Assembly: GCF_009363615.1 (NCBI RefSeq) | Contig: NZ_CP045385.1 | Location: forward strand, 1-64,000 | Length of the DNA stretch: 64,000 nucleotides | From: Ruegeria sp. THAF33 | GTDB taxonomy: Bacteria; Pseudomonadota; Alphaproteobacteria; Rhodobacterales; Rhodobacteraceae | Direction of reading: 5' to 3' | Part shown: in pieces, positions 1-9,196 of the stretch | How positions within the stretch are numbered: position 1 is the stretch's first letter | Layout: each line of letters begins with the position of its first letter | The notes under the pieces: model-generated | What the model saw: the letters and a program-made list of their open reading frames with translations, nothing else | Databases searched by the model: none | What the model was told of the DNA's origin: nothing | Made by a program: the position numbers and the translations under genes

Positions 1-1308
1 ATGTACACGCACGAAGACCTGAATGCATTGCGCAATCAATCTCTCAAACTCCAGGGGTGGATTCGTCAGCAGACCTTTAGCCCCGAGATGGAGAAGACAC
101 TCCGCCGGTTTTCGAGCTGGGAAGTGTCCGAGCTGATCTTCCGGGTCAACCAGTCAACCTTTCGCGGAAAGCTGGCCGCTGATCCGTCTCTGCCCGGAGG
201 CGAGGTTGAGCCCGAGGGGCGGCAGCGCTGGTTCAGCCTGGAGGAGGTGAATGAGTTGCGGCGGCGGCTCAAGGTGAATCGTAAATCCCTCATGCCACCG
301 CGTCCCGAGGGCAAGCGGGCCATTCGCGCGGCCGTAGCGAACTTCAAGGGCGGGGCGGGCAAGTCAACGGTGGCGTTGCATCTTGCGCATGCTGCCGCGC
401 TTGATGGGTACCGTGTTCTTGTCGTTGATTTCGACCCGCAGGCCACGCTGAGCCATTCAATGGGCCTGACCGATGTCGCCGAGGATTACACTGTCTGGGG
501 GGTCATGGCGCGTGACCTGATCCGCGAGACCGAGCGCATGAACAACCGGCCCGCCGCGGCCGAGTCCGGCACCGCCCTGCCCCGCCGGGAACTGCCCCCG
601 GCGATCACGGATATGGGGCTTGGAGATCTGCGGATCAGCGATTTCATCAGGCGGACGTCCTGGTCCACCATCGATGCGATCCCATCCTGTGCGAACGCGG
701 CCTTCGTCGAATTTGCCTCGGCACAGTATCGCCACCTGAACCCTGAATGGTCTTTCTTTGCCGCAGTGTCCCGGTATCTGGATCAAATCCCTGACGACGC
801 CTATGACCTGATCCTGTTCGATTGCCCGCCGGCCATTGGGTATCAGTCCATGAACGCGGTGTTCGCGGCGGACATGTTGTACATTCCGTCTGGCCCCGGG
901 TACTGGGAATATGACTCGACCACGTCTTTTATCGGTCAGTTGGCAGAAGCTTTGGAGGACCTGGCCTACGGGTTCGACAAAACCTTACCCACGGGTAAGA
1001 TCGGTCTTCCCAAAACCTTCTGCGAACTGCGGTTCCTGCTTACAAGGTACGAGCCCGGAAACGCTTTGCATCTGGCGATGTTTGACGCGTTCCAGAAAGT
1101 CTTCGGAGACCACGTCGCCCAGCACCCTGTTGAAATGACCCGCGCGGTCGAGCAATCCGGCCGCTTTCTGAGCTCGGTGTACGAAATGGATTATCGCGAA
1201 ATGACCCGCGAAACCTGGCGTCGGGCCCGTTCGACGTTCGACAATGTTTACGAGGAATTCCGAGGTGTGATGCTGTCTGCCTGGGACAAGCTGGAGGATG
1301 ACGCATGA
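1..1308 (+). CDS. parA: ParA-type plasmid partition ATPase
   Basis: A 435-aa type Ia ParA, the motor of plasmid segregation. The deviant Walker A motif KGGAGKST is at about residues 116-123, the A' motif DFDPQ at about 143-147, and a Walker B-like strand (DLILFDCPPA) at about 269-278. The first 100 residues contain a winged-helix/MerR-like region (EVSELIFRVNQST, then FSLEEVNELRRRL), which in type Ia ParA binds the promoter and autoregulates. It overlaps parB by 4 bp (ATGA), so the two are translationally coupled. The window begins on its ATG, so its promoter is not visible and the sequence was probably rotated to this gene. RepA of a repABC unit is an alternative name, but no repC-like gene follows. 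Confidence 0.93.
   Translation: MYTHEDLNALRNQSLKLQGWIRQQTFSPEMEKTLRRFSSWEVSELIFRVNQSTFRGKLAADPSLPGGEVEPEGRQRWFSLEEVNELRRRLKVNRKSLMPPRPEGKRAIRAAVANFKGGAGKSTVALHLAHAAALDGYRVLVVDFDPQATLSHSMGLTDVAEDYTVWGVMARDLIRETERMNNRPAAAESGTALPRRELPPAITDMGLGDLRISDFIRRTSWSTIDAIPSCANAAFVEFASAQYRHLNPEWSFFAAVSRYLDQIPDDAYDLILFDCPPAIGYQSMNAVFAADMLYIPSGPGYWEYDSTTSFIGQLAEALEDLAYGFDKTLPTGKIGLPKTFCELRFLLTRYEPGNALHLAMFDAFQKVFGDHVAQHPVEMTRAVEQSGRFLSSVYEMDYREMTRETWRRARSTFDNVYEEFRGVMLSAWDKLEDDA
984..999. promoter_or_regulatory. parS: Candidate centromere (parS) palindrome 1
   Basis: The 16-mer CTTACCCACGGGTAAG lies inside parA. It has 7-bp arms, CTTACCC and GGGTAAG, around a 2-bp centre. The same 16-mer recurs at the parB stop codon. 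Plasmid ParB proteins bind palindromes of this size close to their own genes; the assignment is inference. Confidence 0.65.
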
Positions 1309-2414
1309 GCCGCAAGCGCAGAATGTTTGATATCGACCTGCCCGCAATGGATGACATTCCTGTCGGCAAGGTTCCGGACAAGGTTCTTGAAAAGCGGCGA
1401 GGCCCGATGGCTGCGGCCATTTCGGAAAATGCTGATGCGCTGCGCGACCAGCAATCGACGGAAGAAACCATTCGCGCAGAAAACGATCGTCTTGCGCATG
1501 AACTCGTGCGCCTGCGTTCCGAAGGTCTGGTGACCGAACGTGTAGCATTGGCTGACATTTTGTTTGAAAAGCTGACGCGGGATCGTAAACCCGGGCCGGA
1601 TCCGGAACTGGACGAGCTAAAAGCGTCAATTCAGGAAATCGGATTGTCCAACCCCATCCGACTTGAGCGTCGCTCAGATGGACGATTTGAACTGATCCAG
1701 GGGATGCGGCGCCTGTCTGCCTATCGGGTCTTGTATGAGGAAACGGGCGATGAGTCTTATGCCAGAATTCCAGCGGGTATTTCAGAGGCGGGCGATCTCG
1801 ACAGCAGCTACCGGCGCATGGTGGATGAGAACCTGATCCGCAAGGATATCTCGTTTGCGGAAATGGGTGCTCTGGCGCGCGCGTATGCCGAAGACCCGGC
1901 AAATGATTGCCCGGATGTAGACAAGGCGGTTTCCACTCTGTTCAAATCCGCCAGTTACACAAAGCGGAGTTACATTAGGTCATTTGCCAGTTTGCTGATG
2001 ATGTTGGACAAGGTTCTGAAACATCCGAACGACATTCCGCGCAACGTAGGCGTAGAGCTGAAGCGCAAGCTGGATGCAACGCCCGGTCTGGTGCGCCAGG
2101 TGAGTGCCGCGGTCATGAGCGAGCCAGACCGTGACGGAGCGCGTGAGGTTGCTATCCTCAGGTCATTTCTGGGCGCGCCGGAAACAAGCGTGGCAAAGAA
2201 GGCTCCGGTTGAAAGTGCCGATAAACCACGACGTGCAAAGACCACGTTTCAGGTATCAGGGCGGGCAGGGATCGCCAAGTGCTCGGCATCCAGTGGTCGA
2301 ATTGAGTTGAGATATGATTTGGACTTTACGCGTGTTGATCGCAGCAAACTTGAGGCGGCAATAGCTGCTTTCATCGATGCTCTTCCCGAGGAAGACGATC
2401 TTACCCACGGGTAA
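1305..2414 (+). CDS. parB: ParB-type partition protein
   Basis: A 369-aa ParB/RepB-type centromere-binding protein and partner of the upstream ParA. A ParB/sulfiredoxin-fold CTPase domain spans roughly residues 100-190: ELDELKASIQEIGLSNPIRL, then the arginine patch GMRRLSAYR where classical ParB has GERR. A helix-turn-helix region follows (ISFAEMGALARAY, then TKRSYIRSFASLL). The C-terminus ends with a short dimerisation-like stretch. Its start overlaps the parA stop. Its own stop codon TAA lies inside a 16-bp palindrome that also occurs within parA, which suggests that ParB loads on its own operon. Confidence 0.93.
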   Translation: MSRKRRMFDIDLPAMDDIPVGKVPDKVLEKRRGPMAAAISENADALRDQQSTEETIRAENDRLAHELVRLRSEGLVTERVALADILFEKLTRDRKPGPDPELDELKASIQEIGLSNPIRLERRSDGRFELIQGMRRLSAYRVLYEETGDESYARIPAGISEAGDLDSSYRRMVDENLIRKDISFAEMGALARAYAEDPANDCPDVDKAVSTLFKSASYTKRSYIRSFASLLMMLDKVLKHPNDIPRNVGVELKRKLDATPGLVRQVSAAVMSEPDRDGAREVAILRSFLGAPETSVAKKAPVESADKPRRAKTTFQVSGRAGIAKCSASSGRIELRYDLDFTRVDRSKLEAAIAAFIDALPEEDDLTHG

Positions 2415-2415
2415 G
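2400..2415. promoter_or_regulatory. parS: Candidate centromere (parS) palindrome 2
   Basis: Identical 16-mer to 984-999 (CTTACCCACGGGTAAG). The TAA stop of parB forms part of the right arm. An exact repeat of a palindrome inside coding DNA 1.4 kb away is unlikely by chance. Confidence 0.65.
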
Positions 2416-2436
2416 GTTTGGTTTGAAGGTCCGAGA

Positions 2437-2464
2437 AAAGGCGCCGGTCGAATCCGGCGCCTTT
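2437..2464 (+). terminator. Terminator hairpin after parAB
   Basis: A perfect 11-bp stem, AAAGGCGCCGG and CCGGCGCCTTT, around the loop TCGAAT, 22 bp after the parB stop. The A and T flanks would let it work in both directions. Confidence 0.75.
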
Positions 2465-2927
2465 GTCTTGTCGCTAATGCCTGGACGTTCTCAGCAAGGG
2501 ATTACTGCCCATAAGTTGTTTTGCCTTGAATTCGTGTCCCGTGATCGATGCTGCCGCAGCTTGAGACGGGGCTTGTGGCTTCGATCATTGACGTCGGTTC
2601 AGGAACGGTCATTTTCACGGAGTGTTGTCGGGGCCTAAAACTACGGCGTCTTGTTCGGGTTCGTACGTTCAGATCACGGAAGGGCGCTCGATACCTGCTC
2701 GAGATTTCGGCATGCAACATGTGACAGGGTAATAAGGTGATATGACGGCTACTCACTGCACACAATCTCGGTTAGAACAATTATATATGATAAGAAAAAT
2801 TATCAAATGTTATAGTGAAATCGTGTTGTGGAAAAGTAAGGATCAAAAATCCAAAATTATGCGCACAAGCGGAGAGGCGGCCTGAAAACACCTGCGGTTG
2901 GCAATGCTTTGCTGCTCTACAGTGTAA
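2465..2927. other. Non-coding stretch with AT-rich inverted repeat
   Basis: No convincing gene. It becomes AT-rich near 2780-2810, where TGATAA (2788-2793) and TTATCA (2800-2805) flank GAAAAA. An AT-rich patch beside parAB could belong to a replication origin, but no iterons or initiator gene are visible. Confidence 0.35.
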
Positions 2928-3746
2928 GGTTTTGTTGCAAAGATTTGAGCCCGTTGAGTTGTTTCGGCAATCGCTTGTGAGTCAGGTGGCGAGCTCAGCA
3001 AACTGCTGAAATGGGCAGAGTCCGGGCGTGATTTGACCCTTGCGGATCATGTGCGCCACTTCTATTCCGTCAAGCGTTGCCGCCGCTGAAGCAAAGGCCT
3101 TGAACCCCAGCATTGGCCGAGTGCGTCTCTTGATGAAACGGTGGTCCTGTTCCACGATATTGTTCAAGTATTTCCGCCTCACCATCTCAATTGGGATCGG
3201 GCAGCCAAAGCTTTTGAGCATTTTGTTGATGGCCTTGATGCCGGCGGTGTTGGCACCGCTCTTGTCGATCACAATCTTCTTCGGCAACCCATTGATCTCC
3301 AACATCCTGGCGAAGAACTTGGTGGCGGCTGGTTTGTTGCGACGTCGCGAAAGCATGAAATCAAGGGTCTTGCCGTGCTTGTCGACAGCTCGATAGAGGT
3401 AAACCCACGCGCCTTTAACTTTGATGTAAGTTTCGTCCATTCTCCACGAACGATTACAAGGCCCTTTGCGGCGACGTGCTGCCTCAGCGATTGCACCAGA
3501 ATACCGTGTTACCCACCGGTTCAGCGTGGTGTGGTCCACTGAAACACCGCGCTCGGCCATGATTTCTTCCAGATCCCGGTAAGACACACCGTATCGGACA
3601 TAGAAAAACACCGCGAACAGGATCACATCCTTCGGATATTGCGCGCCTTTGAAGGAAACCATGAACTGACTTTCGACTGATTTTACCGAAAGTCATTCAC
3701 CCGCAGCATCTGACCTCGTCAACAGCCAAAAGTTTGCAACAGATCC
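2928..3746 (-). mobile_element. IS6 family insertion sequence, copy 1
   Basis: An 819-bp element with imperfect terminal inverted repeats of the IS6 type: GGTTTTGTTGCAAA at the left and, read inward from the right, GGATCTGTTGCAAA. It encodes one transposase on the minus strand. The same 819 bp recur at 21776-22594. The 8-bp flanks (CAGTGTAA at the left, GTCGCAAG at the right) do not match, so there is no target duplication; replicon fusion or recombination between copies is likely. The right edge cuts into a reading frame that continues to 3868. Confidence 0.9.
2982..3662 (-). CDS. IS6 family transposase
   Basis: A 226-aa DDE transposase. It has an N-terminal zinc-finger-like and helix-turn-helix part (YRDLEEIMAERGVSVDHTTLNRWV) and a catalytic core with the first Asp in WRMDETYIKVKG, the second in VIDKSGAN and the Glu in IVEQDHRFIKRR. 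The length is normal for IS6 and the frame is intact, so it is probably active. Its product is identical to that of the copy at 21830-22510. Confidence 0.95.
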   Translation of the reverse strand: MVSFKGAQYPKDVILFAVFFYVRYGVSYRDLEEIMAERGVSVDHTTLNRWVTRYSGAIAEAARRRKGPCNRSWRMDETYIKVKGAWVYLYRAVDKHGKTLDFMLSRRRNKPAATKFFARMLEINGLPKKIVIDKSGANTAGIKAINKMLKSFGCPIPIEMVRRKYLNNIVEQDHRFIKRRTRPMLGFKAFASAAATLDGIEVAHMIRKGQITPGLCPFQQFAELAT

Positions 3747-3748
3747 GT

Positions 3749-3868
3749 CGCAAGAACAACGTTACCAACCGAAAGCAGCTCGTCACGCTGAGCATCGATT
3801 TCGTCTTCGAAGACGGTCGCTGGCAGATCACCCGTGAAGTGATCATGACCCGCGCAGACGAGGCATAG
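3749..3868 (+). pseudogene. 3' remnant of a gene cut by IS6 copy 1
   Basis: An open frame of 39 codons runs from the IS edge to a TAG at 3866-3868 and ends in VFEDGRWQITREVIMTRADEA. Such an ending is typical of small NTF2/SnoaL-fold (DUF4440-like) proteins, and the next gene, 3 bp downstream, encodes one. The 5' part has been lost at the IS boundary and is not seen elsewhere in the window. Confidence 0.55.
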
Positions 3869-3871
3869 CCA

Positions 3872-4315
3872 ATGCGGCATCTCTCTTTGACACTGGCCGC
3901 CATGCTCGTCGCTTTCACGGCTTGGGCCGAAGATGCCCCTCGTGACGTACAAGCCGAGCTATTGGCCTTCAACGATCGTTTCAATGCGCTCGCAGCGGAT
4001 TACGATGTGGAGGGTCTGGTGGGCTTATATGCCGACACGTCACTCTGGATTTCGCCAGACACTCGGCCAGTTCCCGGTCAGCAAGGCGCATCCGAAGTCT
4101 TTAGTTTCATGAGCGCTCAACAAGCCACCAATCTGCATTCTGTGGACGTGCTTGAGGTCTCGGAAGACGGCACGCTCGCAATGATGGTCGGGAACGCAGA
4201 CATCTCAATTCCATCTATGAACGTCGAGTTCACTGGCACACTTCAGTTTGTGATGCGTTGGTCTGACGGTGAGTGGAGGATCTTGAGTGACATGTACAAC
4301 GTGCATGAAGGCTAA
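3872..4315 (+). CDS. Exported SnoaL/DUF4440-like NTF2-fold protein
   Basis: A 147-aa protein with a Sec signal peptide (hydrophobic LSLTLAAMLVAFTAWA, cleavage expected before EDAP). The mature part has the NTF2-like pattern: FNDRFNALAADYDVEGLVGLY at the first helix, a beta sheet, and FVMRWSDGEWRILSDMYN at the end. Members of this fold bind small ligands or act as isomerases or hydrolases; no catalytic residues can be assigned. It starts 3 bp after the truncated upstream frame and was probably the second gene of an operon broken by the IS. Confidence 0.8.
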   Translation: MRHLSLTLAAMLVAFTAWAEDAPRDVQAELLAFNDRFNALAADYDVEGLVGLYADTSLWISPDTRPVPGQQGASEVFSFMSAQQATNLHSVDVLEVSEDGTLAMMVGNADISIPSMNVEFTGTLQFVMRWSDGEWRILSDMYNVHEG

Positions 4316-4615
4316 ACTGGGCCGGCAGATGCCGACTGCTTCTGCGAAGAGGTCGTCTATCTATCGCGCAGCATTGGCGGTTTTGGGGTCTCCTTCACAT
4401 TTCGGCGCGCGGCGGATGAACGGCTGGTCTAATGTCCAACACGCATTCGTTGCATCGTGCTTGGACCAAACGGACATCCAGGCTATAACACTCAAAGTCC
4501 ACCTCACTTAGTGAGGGGTCGTATGGCCCTACATCCACCATTCATAAGCCTTACATCCGGCTTGCGTATTTCTGGCAACTTAATCGCACCAACGAACAGA
4601 TCAACTAGAACGGTT
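4316..4615. other. Intergenic stretch, nothing recognised
   Basis: About 300 bp between the 3' ends of two convergent genes. I see no plausible gene, repeat or clear terminator. Confidence 0.5.
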
Positions 4616-5515
4616 TCATGCGCCATCAGGGCATAACATCCGATCCGCCGCGAGGTGATCAATGAGCGTACGCACGCGTGTCGTGAGGTGCCGGTTATGT
4701 GGAAAAAGCGCGGCCACAACATAGGGTGCGACGCGGTGGTCGGCAAAAAGTTCGACCAGCTCACCGGATTTCAGGGCCTCTGCGACAGTGTAGGCCGGGC
4801 ATCGTGCGATGGCGGCGCCTGCTGCGGCAATGCGGGCCGATCCTGCTGGTGCGCTCATTCGAAAGCGCCCGTTGACCTGCACCGCTTCTTCTTGGCCGTC
4901 GATGTCAAATCTCCAAACAGTGGGCTCTGTCATATTGCCATCCAGAATGCATTCGTGGGTGGCAAGTGTGCGTGGGTGGGCCGGTGTCCCTGCACGTTGC
5001 AGATAGGCAGGAGAGGCACAAACGACCAAGGGCATGCGACCAAGCTGGCGCATTTTAAGTGAGCTGTCGCGCATGGGGCCAATCCGAATGGCAAGGTCGA
5101 TCCCTTCTTCGATAATCGAGACCCTGCGGTCTGAGAATTGCAGGTCAAGTTCCACATTCGGGTGTTTTTCTGCAAACCGCACCAGCGATGGCGCAAGACG
5201 TAGTGCGCCAAAGCCGGTGGGTGCAGAGATGTGGATCACACCGCGCAGCGAGGCCTGTTCATTTTTCACGCGTTCTTCAAGCTCATCAAACCCATCAAGA
5301 AGCGGCTCGCACAGCGCCAGATATGTTGCGCCCGCATCAGTCAAAGCCACGCTGCGCGTCGTGCGGTTAAGCAGTTGCACACCGAGCGCGTTTTCCAGAT
5401 CAGCCACGTATTTGCTGACCAAACGCGCAGATCGCCCCATGCGCTGTGCCGCGACGGTGAATGAGGCGTTCTTTGCGACCAGCGCGAACGCGCGCATGCG
5501 ATCAATCTTGTCCAT
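4616..5515 (-). CDS. LysR family transcriptional regulator
   Basis: A 299-aa LysR regulator. The N-terminal winged helix-turn-helix (residues about 5-62) contains FTVAAQRMGRSARLVSKYVADLENALGVQL and the typical LNRTTRSVALTDAG. The rest is a periplasmic-binding-like effector domain. It is divergent from the GST gene at 5623 with 107 bp between, the usual arrangement for a LysR and its target. The likely regulon is GST, the DUF1348 protein and the PNPOx-flavoreductase. The ligand is unknown. Confidence 0.92.
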   Translation of the reverse strand: MDKIDRMRAFALVAKNASFTVAAQRMGRSARLVSKYVADLENALGVQLLNRTTRSVALTDAGATYLALCEPLLDGFDELEERVKNEQASLRGVIHISAPTGFGALRLAPSLVRFAEKHPNVELDLQFSDRRVSIIEEGIDLAIRIGPMRDSSLKMRQLGRMPLVVCASPAYLQRAGTPAHPRTLATHECILDGNMTEPTVWRFDIDGQEEAVQVNGRFRMSAPAGSARIAAAGAAIARCPAYTVAEALKSGELVELFADHRVAPYVVAALFPHNRHLTTRVRTLIDHLAADRMLCPDGA

Positions 5516-5622
5516 TTTATTGCGCCCTTTCAGGGCTTAAACTTACACCAAAACCGGCAATTATCGCAATGCAATGTAGCAGGTATGTCATTCCAAGACG
5601 CTAAAACTGACTGGAGACACTG

Positions 5623-6246
5623 ATGTCAAACGCCGTTCGCATTCACCATTTCGCCAAATCAGGTCACGCGCATCGTGCCCTGGTGTTCGCCAAACTTGCC
5701 GGGATTGCACATGAAGCCGTGCCGGTTGATCTTGCCGCTGGTGCGCATAAGTCGCCAGAATTTCTTGCCATGAACCCGAATGGCCAGGTTCCGGTTCTGG
5801 AAGATGGCGATGTGATTGTGCCAGATTCAAATGCGATTCTTGTCTACCTTGCCCGGTCTTATGCGCCTGACTGGATTCCCAGCACTGCATTTGAAGAGGC
5901 CGAGGTTCAGCGCTGGCTCACGCTTGCGGCTGGGGAAATTGCCTTCGGGTCCTGTGCCGCACGGTTGATCACTGTTTTTGGGGCGCCTTTGGACGCAGAT
6001 TTCGCAGCCGCAACCGCCGAAAAAGCGATGCAGAAACTGGAACAGGGGCTTGAGGGCCGTGAATGGCTTGTCGGTGATCGCCCGACGATCGCGGATGTGG
6101 CGACATATTCGTACACGGCACATGCGCCCGAGGGGAACGTGTCGCTGGATCCCTATCCCAACGTGCGTGCGTGGCTTGCTCGTTTTGAAGCCTTGCCCGG
6201 GTTTGAGGCGATGCCCGCAACCGCCGTTGGCCTGCTGGCCGAATAA
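5623..6246 (+). CDS. Glutathione S-transferase
   Basis: A 207-aa cytosolic GST. The thioredoxin-fold N-terminal domain carries the cis-proline/glutathione motif [14 protein letters not shown] and the SNAILVYLA signature. The C-terminal helical domain has the [15 protein letters not shown]-capping box. A Ser or His near [10 protein letters not shown] would be the catalytic residue. It conjugates or reduces electrophiles with glutathione. First gene of a three-gene operon divergent from LysR; the next gene starts 12 bp downstream. Confidence 0.92.
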   Translation: MSNAVRIHHFAKSGHAHRALVFAKLAGIAHEAVPVDLAAGAHKSPEFLAMNPNGQVPVLEDGDVIVPDSNAILVYLARSYAPDWIPSTAFEEAEVQRWLTLAAGEIAFGSCAARLITVFGAPLDADFAAATAEKAMQKLEQGLEGREWLVGDRPTIADVATYSYTAHAPEGNVSLDPYPNVRAWLARFEALPGFEAMPATAVGLLAE

Positions 6247-6257
6247 GGAGACATGTG

Positions 6258-6734
6258 ATGTGCAAGGAAGCACCCCGCCATCCTTTACCGCCTTTCACCA
6301 AGGAAACGGCCATCGAAAAGGTGCGCCTTGCTGAAGACGGGTGGAACAGCCGTGACGCTGCCAAGGTCGCGCTTGCCTATACGCCGGACAGCAAGTGGCG
6401 TAATCGGGCCGAGTTTCCCGAAGGACGTGCCCAGATTGAAGAATTCCTGACACGCAAATGGGCGAAGGAATTGGACTATCGCCTGATCAAAGAGCTGTGG
6501 GTTCATGATGGGAACCGCATCGCGGTGCGATACGCCTATGAATACCATGATGACAGCGGGAATTGGTTTCGCGCCTATGGCAACGAAAACTGGGAGTTCG
6601 ACGAGAACGGCTTTATGGAACGTCGGTTCGCCAGCATCAACGAGCACCCGATTGCTAAGGCGGATCGCAAGTTCCGCTGGCCGCTGGGGCGGCGACCAGA
6701 CGATCACCCAAGCCTAAGTGATCTGGGACTTTAA
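6258..6734 (+). CDS. DUF1348 (SnoaL-like NTF2-fold) protein
   Basis: A 158-aa protein that matches the DUF1348 pattern: [42 protein letters not shown], then [16 protein letters not shown] strands and the tail [14 protein letters not shown]. The ATG at 6258 is chosen because GGAG lies 7 bp upstream; a GTG at 6255 is the alternative. The fold resembles small isomerases and hydrolases, but the activity of this family is unknown. It sits between a GST and a flavin protein, which suggests detoxification of small electrophiles. Confidence 0.88.
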   Translation: MCKEAPRHPLPPFTKETAIEKVRLAEDGWNSRDAAKVALAYTPDSKWRNRAEFPEGRAQIEEFLTRKWAKELDYRLIKELWVHDGNRIAVRYAYEYHDDSGNWFRAYGNENWEFDENGFMERRFASINEHPIAKADRKFRWPLGRRPDDHPSLSDLGL

Positions 6735-6803
6735 TCCATCATTCGGGGGCATCGAAATGCCCCCGAACGAGAACTCCAAAGGCAATGGCGGAAGGATCCG
6801 ACA

Positions 6804-8774
6804 ATGACGCAGATACATCTGTCACATAAGGGGGAGCTGCTGCTGCAAGAACGGCGTAACACACCCAAAGAGCTTAGAGCCGCCATTCCACAATATATTA
6901 GCAGCGACATGCCGCAGCAGCACGCTGATTTCTTCGCGGGTCTGCCCTATTTGCCACTGGCAACGCTTGACCAGCAGGGGCGGCCTTGGGTCAGCCTTTT
7001 GGTGACGGCGTCGGAGGATGATCCAACGCTCGGCATCAAACAGGGTGGGCGCAATACGACCGATGTCGTCGCCGAAACATCCCCCTTTGACCCTTTTGCG
7101 CGCGCCTTTCAGCAATCTGCGATGCCCGCTGATCAAAGGCGGCTCTTTGCAGGGGTCGGAATTGATTTCAGGAACCGTCGTCGCAACAAGATCGCCGGAG
7201 CAATTGGCGTTGCATCTGTTGAGGATTCCGGAAAACTGCGGCTTCGGCTGATTTCCGACCAGCATCTCGGAAATTGCCCGAAGTACATCACCGTGCGCGA
7301 GGTGACACATGTGCAGCGTACTGCGGAGCTTTTGCATGACAGTTTTGATACACGGACAGAGGCCTTGCCTGAAATTGCTAAAGCCGTGGTTGATCAATCA
7401 AGCACAGTATTCTTGGCAACAAAATACACCGCTGTAGATAATGTTGCGGACACGCAATCGGATATGGGCGTGAACCATCGCGGCGGCGCGCCGGGCTTTG
7501 TCCGCCTCTACGAAGAACAAGATGGCGAGCAGATCACGACCTATCTCGTTTTGCCGGATCATTCCGGCAATCGCTTTTATCAATCCTTGGGCAATATCGA
7601 GACAGACCCGCAGGTAGGTCTTGTGTTCCCCGATTTCACCACGGGCGATGTGCTTTACATCACTGGCGAGGCTGAAAATCTGGCTGACGATGAAGCCGAG
7701 GCCCTGATGCCGCGCACCAATCTGCTGACGCGCATCAAGGTGACGGGGGCGGTACTGGTCAAAGAAGGGCTGAACCTGAAACTGACATCCGAGGAGCAGC
7801 TCTCGCCCTATAATCCGCCGGTCAGGCTGTTGCGGCAAGAACTGGAACAGATGGGGCACGCCCCCTTGGCCGAGGGCAAGGAGGCGCTCTCTGCCACACT
7901 CGTTTCAACACAAACTCTGTCCGACAGCATCAAAACATTCAAATTCAGGCTCTCGTCCCCCATCAATGCACCCTTGCCGGGTGGGTTCGGTGTCTTTGAC
8001 TTCTCAGAACTTCTGGACCGGGGTTACAGCCACATGAACGAGGCAAACCCCCAGATGGTGAACGAAGATTTCGTCCGGACCTGGACGCTATCCAGTGCAC
8101 CGCAATTTGACCAGAATACCAATGCGTTCTGGGCAACCGACAAGGTCAGCGTTACAGTCAAACGCAAACCGGGCGGGTTGATGTCAAATGTCCTGCACGA
8201 CAATGCCGCTGCGCTTGTCGCCAACTCTCTGCCCGTCGCCTTCAAGGGGACCGGCGCAGGGTTCACTTGTTTCAAAGAGGGCCCTGACGGCACGGCCCCA
8301 ACTGTCCCGCCAAAGATGCTTTGGATCGCTGGCGGTGTTGGCATTACACCATTCATGTCGATGTGGGACGGGATCGTGCAGATCGCAAAGACAAATCCGG
8401 ATCAGATGTCGACCGACATCGTGCTTTTGTACGCCGGACGGGGTGACGATATTAACGTTTTGAACCACTTCAGGCCGCCGCAGGGCGCACTACCCGATCA
8501 CGTGAAGTTCCGCATCGCTGCCTTTCAAAGCACAAGCACGTCGCCTTCTGCTGCACGGTCTGCTATGGATAGTCTGTACGAATTGGTTCCCAGCAACATA
8601 CTGAAACTAGAAAAACGACGCATGGGGATTGAAGACATTCAATCCGTCACAGAGCTGAACGCGCGTGAAGTATTCATGTGTGGACCTGGCGGCTTGATGA
8701 ATGGAACCGAAGCAATGCTCACCGAATTGGGCGTCGAAGAGTCTCGACGTCACCGCGAAACATTTATCTTCTGA
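6804..8774 (+). CDS. PNPOx-like flavin domain fused to ferredoxin-reductase-like domain
   Basis: A 656-aa two-part protein. Residues about 40-330 contain a pyridoxamine-phosphate-oxidase-like split barrel (LPYLPLATLDQQGRPWVSLL, and a second part with GFVRLYEEQDG and GNRFYQSLGNI). From about 350 to the end is an FAD/NAD-binding reductase module (FKFRLSSP, WTLSSAP, MLWIAGGVGITPFMSMWDG, VFMCGPGGLMNG). The plant-type [2Fe-2S] domain often fused to such reductases is absent, since the protein stops at ETFIF. It probably moves electrons from NAD(P)H to a bound flavin. It is the third gene of the GST operon, 69 bp after DUF1348. Confidence 0.87.
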   Translation: MTQIHLSHKGELLLQERRNTPKELRAAIPQYISSDMPQQHADFFAGLPYLPLATLDQQGRPWVSLLVTASEDDPTLGIKQGGRNTTDVVAETSPFDPFARAFQQSAMPADQRRLFAGVGIDFRNRRRNKIAGAIGVASVEDSGKLRLRLISDQHLGNCPKYITVREVTHVQRTAELLHDSFDTRTEALPEIAKAVVDQSSTVFLATKYTAVDNVADTQSDMGVNHRGGAPGFVRLYEEQDGEQITTYLVLPDHSGNRFYQSLGNIETDPQVGLVFPDFTTGDVLYITGEAENLADDEAEALMPRTNLLTRIKVTGAVLVKEGLNLKLTSEEQLSPYNPPVRLLRQELEQMGHAPLAEGKEALSATLVSTQTLSDSIKTFKFRLSSPINAPLPGGFGVFDFSELLDRGYSHMNEANPQMVNEDFVRTWTLSSAPQFDQNTNAFWATDKVSVTVKRKPGGLMSNVLHDNAAALVANSLPVAFKGTGAGFTCFKEGPDGTAPTVPPKMLWIAGGVGITPFMSMWDGIVQIAKTNPDQMSTDIVLLYAGRGDDINVLNHFRPPQGALPDHVKFRIAAFQSTSTSPSAARSAMDSLYELVPSNILKLEKRRMGIEDIQSVTELNAREVFMCGPGGLMNGTEAMLTELGVEESRRHRETFIF

Positions 8775-8960
8775 TTTCGTCGTCCGGCCAAATGTGGAAA
8801 TTCGCACTGGTCTGAGCATCGGTGAGTATGGGCTCAGAGCCGCCGAGTGCGCATGCAGCGCCGTTGCAGTCGGCCGGCTTCTTAAAACTTCCATTGCGAA
8901 AGACGATATAATCCTGCCGCCAGCGCGTTGCTGATGATTGGGTTTGGAGGGAGGATCGAA

Positions 8961-9196
8961 GGGTTGTGTCGCAAATTTTGAACTGAGATTGACGAGCACT
9001 CAGGTTTCACAGTCTCTTCCCGTCGAATAGTTTTCGAACAGGTTTTAAGTATGATCTCTCTGAAAGGCTGCCACTTTCCCAAGGATGCAGTTCTTTACGC
9101 TGTGTATTTCTATTTGCGGTACACAGTGTCGTATCGTGATTTGGAAGAGATCATGGCCGAACGCGGCGTGCAGGTGGACCACGCCACTCTCAACAG
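8961..9196 (+). pseudogene. IS6 family remnant cut by another IS6 element
   Basis: It begins with an IS6-type end (GGGTTGTGTCGCAAA). An ATG at 9051 opens a frame starting MISLKGCHFPKDAVLYAVYF that runs through YRDLEEIMAERGVQVDHATLNR. The match stops abruptly at 9196, where the terminal repeat of the next IS6 element begins. Only about 49 transposase codons survive. The 186 bp before it (8775-8960) show no gene. Confidence 0.85.

Noticed and set aside
985..1902. Long open frame of about 300 codons on the minus strand
   Set aside because: It overlaps parA and parB completely, has no ribosome binding site or family-like sequence, and is the usual mirror of GC-rich coding DNA.
2440..2462. tRNA T-arm-like GGTCGAATCC
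   Set aside because: One base short of the T-arm consensus and with no acceptor or anticodon stem around it; it is the loop region of a terminator hairpin.
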